A stretch of DNA of 8,031 nucleotides from Nitrospiraceae bacterium (GTDB taxonomy: Bacteria; Nitrospirota; Thermodesulfovibrionia; Thermodesulfovibrionales; UBA9159), in NCBI GenBank assembly GCA_003453735.1, contig DMNE01000441.1, positions 208 through 8,238 on the forward strand. Reading direction: 5' to 3'. Numbering within the stretch: the first letter of the stretch is position 1; each line of letters starts with the position of its first letter. Shown here in pieces: positions 4,388-8,031 of the stretch. The notes under the pieces were generated by a model. It saw only the letters and a list, made by a program, of their open reading frames with translations, made no database searches and had not been told where the DNA came from. Position numbers and translations under genes: made by a program.

Positions 4388-6835
4388 ATGGATTACAAAT
4401 TAATATCTTTCCTGGAAAATAAGTTTAAAAAAGAAATCAGAGCCGCCACTGTTCTGTCCCCTAGTGAAGGCACATTTTCAGAATTCCCAAAGGAGCTCAA
4501 TGAAAAGTTTGTCCGAGTATTGAAAGAGCAGGGAATTACGAATCTTTATTCACATCAGGCAGAAGCCTTCGAGTCAGTCATCAGAAACCAGGATGCGGTT
4601 ATTGTATCCAGAACCGCAAGCGGAAAAACCCTGTCCTTTCTGCTGCCTATCCTAAATGAGTATATGCTCGCTGAAGCGCCCTTCACTGTGATGCTTCTCT
4701 ATCCAACCAAGGCGCTCTCGCGGGACCAGGAAGGTACTTTAGGGAGGCTGCTGGAAGAGGCTTTGGATCAGCGAAAACTCGGCACTTTTGATGGCGATAC
4801 GCCGCCTGAAGAACGTTCCAGACTTCAAAAAACCGCGGATTTTATCATAACAAATCCAGACATGCTCCATAGCGGCATCCTGCCGAATCATAACCGTAAG
4901 TGGAAGAGCTTCCTTTCGCGTCTTCGCTACATTGTAGTCGATGAAGTGCACACTTATAGAGGTGCATTTGGCTCTCATGTTTCAAATGTTTTCCGTCGGC
5001 TCGAACGGGTCTGTGAAATTCACGGCAGTAATCCAGTTTTTATCTGTTCATCAGCCACCGTTGGAAATCCAGGAGAACATGTCAACGCGCTTTTCCATAG
5101 AGAATTCAGGGTAATTGACAACGACGGTTCACCGCGCCCTGAGCGAAAGCTTTATTTTGTTAATCCCCCTGTTATCACAAGCGCAAACGGAGTATTGTTC
5201 AGAAAAGGGCCAGGTTCCGTATCAGTCCCTCTCATTCGTGAAGCCGCAAGGCTTGGTGTACGCACTATCTGCTTCTGCCGAGCAAGGCAGGAAGTCGAGC
5301 GGCTTTACAGAGCCGTGACCGATGGCAATCCGGATCTCTGGGAAATAGTAAAGCCATATAGAGGCGGCCTACTGCCGAATGAACGAAGAAAGCTCGAAAG
5401 GGACCTTTTCAGTGGAAAGATCAAGGTTATCATTTCAACAAACGCCCTTGAGTTGGGAATAGATATCGGGGATCTTGATTTCTGTATATTATCAGGGCAC
5501 CCTGGCTCTGTCGCCAGTTTCTGGCAGCAGGCGGGCAGAGTAGGCCGGAAGGGCAACAGGGCGGTCGTCGTCTTTATCGCTAAAGATACCCCGGTAGACC
5601 AATATATAGTCCACCATCCTGAGTTTATCACCTCCACACCTATAGAGCAGGCGTGGCTCAATGCAGATAACCCCTATATTATCATGCAGCACCTCCCGTG
5701 CGCTGCATATGAACATCCACTGAGGGATGATGAGCAACTATTCAGATCAGCCGCTTATAAGCATGCGGTTGAAGTCCTGAAGGCTAACGAGACTATAGTG
5801 CCATATCGTGAGTTTTACCGGTATGCTCTTTCCGACTATCCCTCAAGAGGTGTAAATCTCAGGGGGATGACCGATTACAATATCGAGATTTACTGTGGGA
5901 CGGAAGTCATCGGGGAGATAGACCCTATCGGCGCTCGGGGGACCCTTTATAAAGATGCGATCTATCAGCACCTTGGTGAGCGGTACATGTCCATGGAACT
6001 GGACCTCGACAAGAAACTGTGTCGTGTCGAAAAGGTCAAAGTTGATTACTATACCGAGGCTGAGTGGGAAAACCGTGTAACACTAACGTCTATAGAAGAT
6101 TCGACTCTGAGAAACGAGAGTCAACTCCAGTTCGGGTATGTGAATGTTAACAAACAGGCAAAACTATATAAAAAAATACGGGAACGCAGTTTCGAAAATA
6201 TCGGCTACGGACCTATCACGCTGCCCCCTTTCGAATATGATACAACCGGGTTCTGCCTTTTGCCTTCAAAGAGATGGCAGAAAGTGCTCTCCGCAACTGA
6301 TAAGAGGTATGTCAGTGCCGCAATATATGGGCTCTCCTATCTTCTCAAGAAGACATCGCCAAGCATCTGTATGGGGGATATTTCTGACATAGATACCGAC
6401 GTGTCGTTGACAGAAACTGGGGACAACGAGTGGAAGAGCGCTTTATATCTGTATGACTCCATTGAGGGCGGCGCCGGATTTGGAGAGAAGATCTACGAGA
6501 AGATAGAAGACGTCCTGAAGCTTTGCCTGCAAATTATGGAGGAATGCGAATGTAAGGCAGGCTGTCCGGCATGTGTGCCTTCACTTCCTCCCGGTGTCAA
6601 AGATGAAGAGCTCTTGATGTTTCTTATTGAATCCAATGCCGCAGTGGAATGTACTATAAGCTTGATCAAGAACCTCTTAGCAGGCGAGGAATATATGCCC
6701 GTTATCAAGATCGAAAAGCAGTCTCTCTATCCTCAAATAACTCCGCCTGAAGAAGATCAGGAAGTTAAAAAACTGACCGTCCGCCTAAACAAGGCTGCTG
6801 AACTGCTGAAGAAGAAAAGGGAGCGCCTCCACTGA
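4388..6835 (+). CDS. mrfA: MrfA-type DEAD/DEAH-box DNA helicase with DUF1998 domain
   Basis: This 815-residue superfamily 2 helicase has all core motifs: LYSHQAEA (53-60), Walker A SRTASGKT (74-81), LYPTKAL (104-110), DEVH box (185-188), SSAT (221-224), TNALELGIDIGDLD (351-364) and QAGRVGRKG (381-389). The second half matches DUF1998, with YDSIEGGAGF (689-698) and the four-cysteine cluster C720, C722, C726, C729 that in the family binds zinc. Homologues such as B. subtilis MrfA (YprA) are ATP-driven 3'-5' DNA helicases acting with an exonuclease in a UvrABC-independent mitomycin-lesion repair route. The gene after it is that exonuclease, which strongly supports the name. It is somewhat longer than YprA because of a charged tail (about 790-815). 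The start at 4388 lacks a clear ribosome binding site, but no other start fits. DISARM-type helicases also carry DUF1998 but come with other partners. Confidence 0.93.
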   Translation: MDYKLISFLENKFKKEIRAATVLSPSEGTFSEFPKELNEKFVRVLKEQGITNLYSHQAEAFESVIRNQDAVIVSRTASGKTLSFLLPILNEYMLAEAPFTVMLLYPTKALSRDQEGTLGRLLEEALDQRKLGTFDGDTPPEERSRLQKTADFIITNPDMLHSGILPNHNRKWKSFLSRLRYIVVDEVHTYRGAFGSHVSNVFRRLERVCEIHGSNPVFICSSATVGNPGEHVNALFHREFRVIDNDGSPRPERKLYFVNPPVITSANGVLFRKGPGSVSVPLIREAARLGVRTICFCRARQEVERLYRAVTDGNPDLWEIVKPYRGGLLPNERRKLERDLFSGKIKVIISTNALELGIDIGDLDFCILSGHPGSVASFWQQAGRVGRKGNRAVVVFIAKDTPVDQYIVHHPEFITSTPIEQAWLNADNPYIIMQHLPCAAYEHPLRDDEQLFRSAAYKHAVEVLKANETIVPYREFYRYALSDYPSRGVNLRGMTDYNIEIYCGTEVIGEIDPIGARGTLYKDAIYQHLGERYMSMELDLDKKLCRVEKVKVDYYTEAEWENRVTLTSIEDSTLRNESQLQFGYVNVNKQAKLYKKIRERSFENIGYGPITLPPFEYDTTGFCLLPSKRWQKVLSATDKRYVSAAIYGLSYLLKKTSPSICMGDISDIDTDVSLTETGDNEWKSALYLYDSIEGGAGFGEKIYEKIEDVLKLCLQIMEECECKAGCPACVPSLPPGVKDEELLMFLIESNAAVECTISLIKNLLAGEEYMPVIKIEKQSLYPQITPPEEDQEVKKLTVRLNKAAELLKKKRERLH
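6818..6834 (+). promoter_or_regulatory. Ribosome binding site and CTG start that decide the N-terminus of mrfB
   Basis: AGGGAG (6818-6823), inside the last codons of mrfA, stands 8 bases before CTG at 6832-6834. This CTG overlaps the mrfA stop TGA (6833-6835) in a CTGA arrangement, the equivalent of the common ATGA stop-start overlap. The frame has no ATG, GTG or TTG between its upstream stop (6799-6801) and the ATG at 6907, and no ribosome binding site precedes 6907. Confidence 0.6.
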
Positions 6836-7614
6836 TCACAGAAAACTTCCTTCATTTTACCGGCGTAGGATTTTCAACTCAGAAGAAACTGAAAGATGCC
6901 GGATTCATGAAATGGGAAGACATAATATCAAGGCCTCAACTGATCCCGCTCGGTAAAAAAAGCCGTGACAGGCTTCTTGTTGAAACACGGGAAAGTCTGG
7001 ATGCTCTGGAGTCAAATCAAATAGGCTACTTTACTGACCGCTTTTCTCAATCGGAACATTGGCGAATACTTTCACGATATTTTCCTCGGGCCTCATTTTT
7101 AGATGTTGAAACAACAGGGTTGTCGCGCTATTCAGCAAAAATTACGACAGCCGCATGCTACCATCTCGGGGAAATGCATGTATTCGTTCAACATGAAAAT
7201 CTGAACGAACTGCTTGTGTTACTTGAAGAGGTGGAACTTCTCATTACATTCAACGGAAAAAGTTTTGATATCCACTTTGTGTTGGACGCTTTTAATATCC
7301 CGTCGCTTCCATGTCCGCATATCGACCTAAGATGGGTATGCTATCACGCCGGACTCAAAAAGGGACTTAAGGATATCGAAAGTCGTTGCGGGATAAAGCG
7401 TCCTGCCGAGTTGCAAGGATTGGACGGGTGTGAGGCCGTTGTATTATGGGATGACTGGATAAAAAGGAAAAAGGTTGAATCCAGAGAAAAGCTTGTGCGG
7501 TACTGCAAGGCCGATGTTATAGCACTTCTCTATGTTGCAGGGGAAGTGCTTGTACAAAAAAAGATTCCGGTCGACATTCCTGATGTAACATGCCTTTACC
7601 AAAAATTGTTGTAA
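6832..7614 (+). CDS. mrfB: MrfB-type RNase H-like 3'-5' exonuclease, probably from a CTG start
   Basis: This gene encodes a YprB-type ribonuclease H-like domain (PF13482), the exonuclease partner of MrfA in mitomycin-damage repair. Counting from CTG 6832 the protein has 260 residues. DEDD metal-binding acids are visible as D91 and E93 in FLDVETTGL, D146 in FNGKSFDIHF and D228 in YCKADVIAL; HIDLRWV and GLKDIESRCGIKR are also typical. The first ATG is at 6907, but the preceding 25 codons read ITENFLHFTGVGFSTQKKL then KDAGFMKWEDI, the N-terminal helix-hairpin-helix-like segment I remember in homologues (TFLHLPGIG, W-DDF). That segment should therefore be coding. Compared with B. subtilis MrfB (about 413 residues) it lacks the C-terminal TPR part, as many homologues do. 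Overlap with mrfA implies translational coupling. No terminator follows. Confidence 0.88.
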   Translation: MITENFLHFTGVGFSTQKKLKDAGFMKWEDIISRPQLIPLGKKSRDRLLVETRESLDALESNQIGYFTDRFSQSEHWRILSRYFPRASFLDVETTGLSRYSAKITTAACYHLGEMHVFVQHENLNELLVLLEEVELLITFNGKSFDIHFVLDAFNIPSLPCPHIDLRWVCYHAGLKKGLKDIESRCGIKRPAELQGLDGCEAVVLWDDWIKRKKVESREKLVRYCKADVIALLYVAGEVLVQKKIPVDIPDVTCLYQKLL

Positions 7615-7661
7615 CCACTTTTCACAGAAAAGGGGGAATGTGAGAGGAGGAGAAGGCAGGT

Positions 7662-8031
7662 ATGGAAAGAAGGGAAGGGAAAGAAGGATGGCAGGCAGCG
7701 CTGGTGATGCTCGCTGTTGCGGTGACGGTGCTGGTTGTTAATGGAGCGGAGAGCGTCTATGCAGCGCCTCAGATCGAGATGGTGTATGTGAAGGGCGGGT
7801 GCTTCCAGATGGGCGATGTCTTTGGGGATGGTGATAGCGATGAAAAACCTGTCCACGAGGTCTGCGTGAATGATTTTTATATCGACAAGTATGACGTTAC
7901 CCAGGGCCAGTGGAAGGCTATAATGGGGAACAACCCGTCTTTTTTCTCATCGTGCGGAGACAACTGCCCGGTGGATAGCGTAAGCTGGAATGATGCGCAG
8001 AGGTTCATAAAGAAGCTCAACGCGAAGATGG
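7662..8031 (+). CDS. Exported FGE/SUMF1-like (formylglycine-generating sulfatase-modifying) domain protein, 5' part only
   Basis: The frame opens at ATG 7662 and runs off the window after 123 codons. Residues about 12-34 are a hydrophobic signal sequence ending in SVYA-A, so the product is exported or anchored. From residue 40 it has the start of the FGE-sulfatase fold (PF03781): MVYVKGGCFQMGD, an EKPVHEVCVNDFYIDKYDVT strand pair, QWKAIMGNNPSFF, CPVDSVSWNDAQRFIKKLN. Most family members outside true formylglycine-generating enzymes are non-catalytic or of unknown activity, and the catalytic cysteines lie in the missing C-terminal half, so activity cannot be judged. Cysteines 47, 68, 98 and 102 could form disulfides. 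GGAGG (7646-7650) lies 11 bases before the ATG. The short gap after mrfB (47 bases) and no terminator leave read-through possible, but a functional link is unlikely. Confidence 0.85.
   Translation, partial: MERREGKEGWQAALVMLAVAVTVLVVNGAESVYAAPQIEMVYVKGGCFQMGDVFGDGDSDEKPVHEVCVNDFYIDKYDVTQGQWKAIMGNNPSFFSSCGDNCPVDSVSWNDAQRFIKKLNAKM

Noticed and set aside
4388..7614. Novel defence system (helicase plus nuclease, DUF1998 as in DISARM)
   Set aside because: Both proteins match the MrfA/MrfB repair pair; no methylase, DrmB/C or other defence partner is present.
7610..7640. Hairpin cttttc-aca-gaaaag after mrfB as a terminator
   Set aside because: The stem is short and AT-rich and no T-run follows on the plus strand.

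Overview
The window reads as a chromosomal piece of a Gram-negative-type bacterium of moderate GC content. It has exported proteins with standard signal peptides, good Shine-Dalgarno sites, and remnants of an HdrD-type iron-sulfur oxidoreductase gene and of a Tn3-type transposase gene. A lineage such as Nitrospirota or Desulfobacterota would fit, but this is an impression from gene style; no marker gene here settles it.

Layout. 1-443 has no convincing gene. It holds a run of strong inverted repeats (about 58-200) that could be a structured RNA, then a candidate promoter and a 9-codon leader ORF whose end covers the ribosome binding site of the next gene. 444-1649 encodes an exported protein with a Tyr/Trp-rich centre and a Gly/Ser/Arg-rich repeat tail, followed by a clear intrinsic terminator. 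1710-2212 carries, on the minus strand, a frameshifted relic of a cysteine-rich (CCG) domain of the HdrD/GlcF type. 2213-3682 is a two-gene unit: a response regulator with an unrecognised helical output domain, then a small GGQ-motif release-factor-like protein. 3683-4387 holds an unlisted 55-residue membrane protein on the minus strand (3755-3922), a fragment of a Tn3-family transposase gene, and an AT-rich promoter region. 4388-7614 is an mrfA-mrfB pair: a DEAD/DEAH helicase with a DUF1998 zinc-type C-terminus, and an RNase H-like 3'-5' exonuclease. From 7662 to the window end is the start of an exported formylglycine-generating-enzyme (FGE/SUMF1)-like protein.

How the genes work together. 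The mrfA-mrfB pair is the clearest functional unit. In Bacillus subtilis the homologous helicase and exonuclease act in a UvrABC-independent pathway for repair of mitomycin C damage, and here the genes are translationally linked. The conserved N-terminus of MrfB lies upstream of its first ATG, and the only sensible start is a CTG that overlaps the mrfA stop (CTGA) and sits behind a good ribosome binding site. The release-factor-like protein points to ribosome rescue. No new multi-gene system is evident. The most interesting items are the CTG start, the leader-ORF arrangement, the structured 5' region and the two decayed genes.
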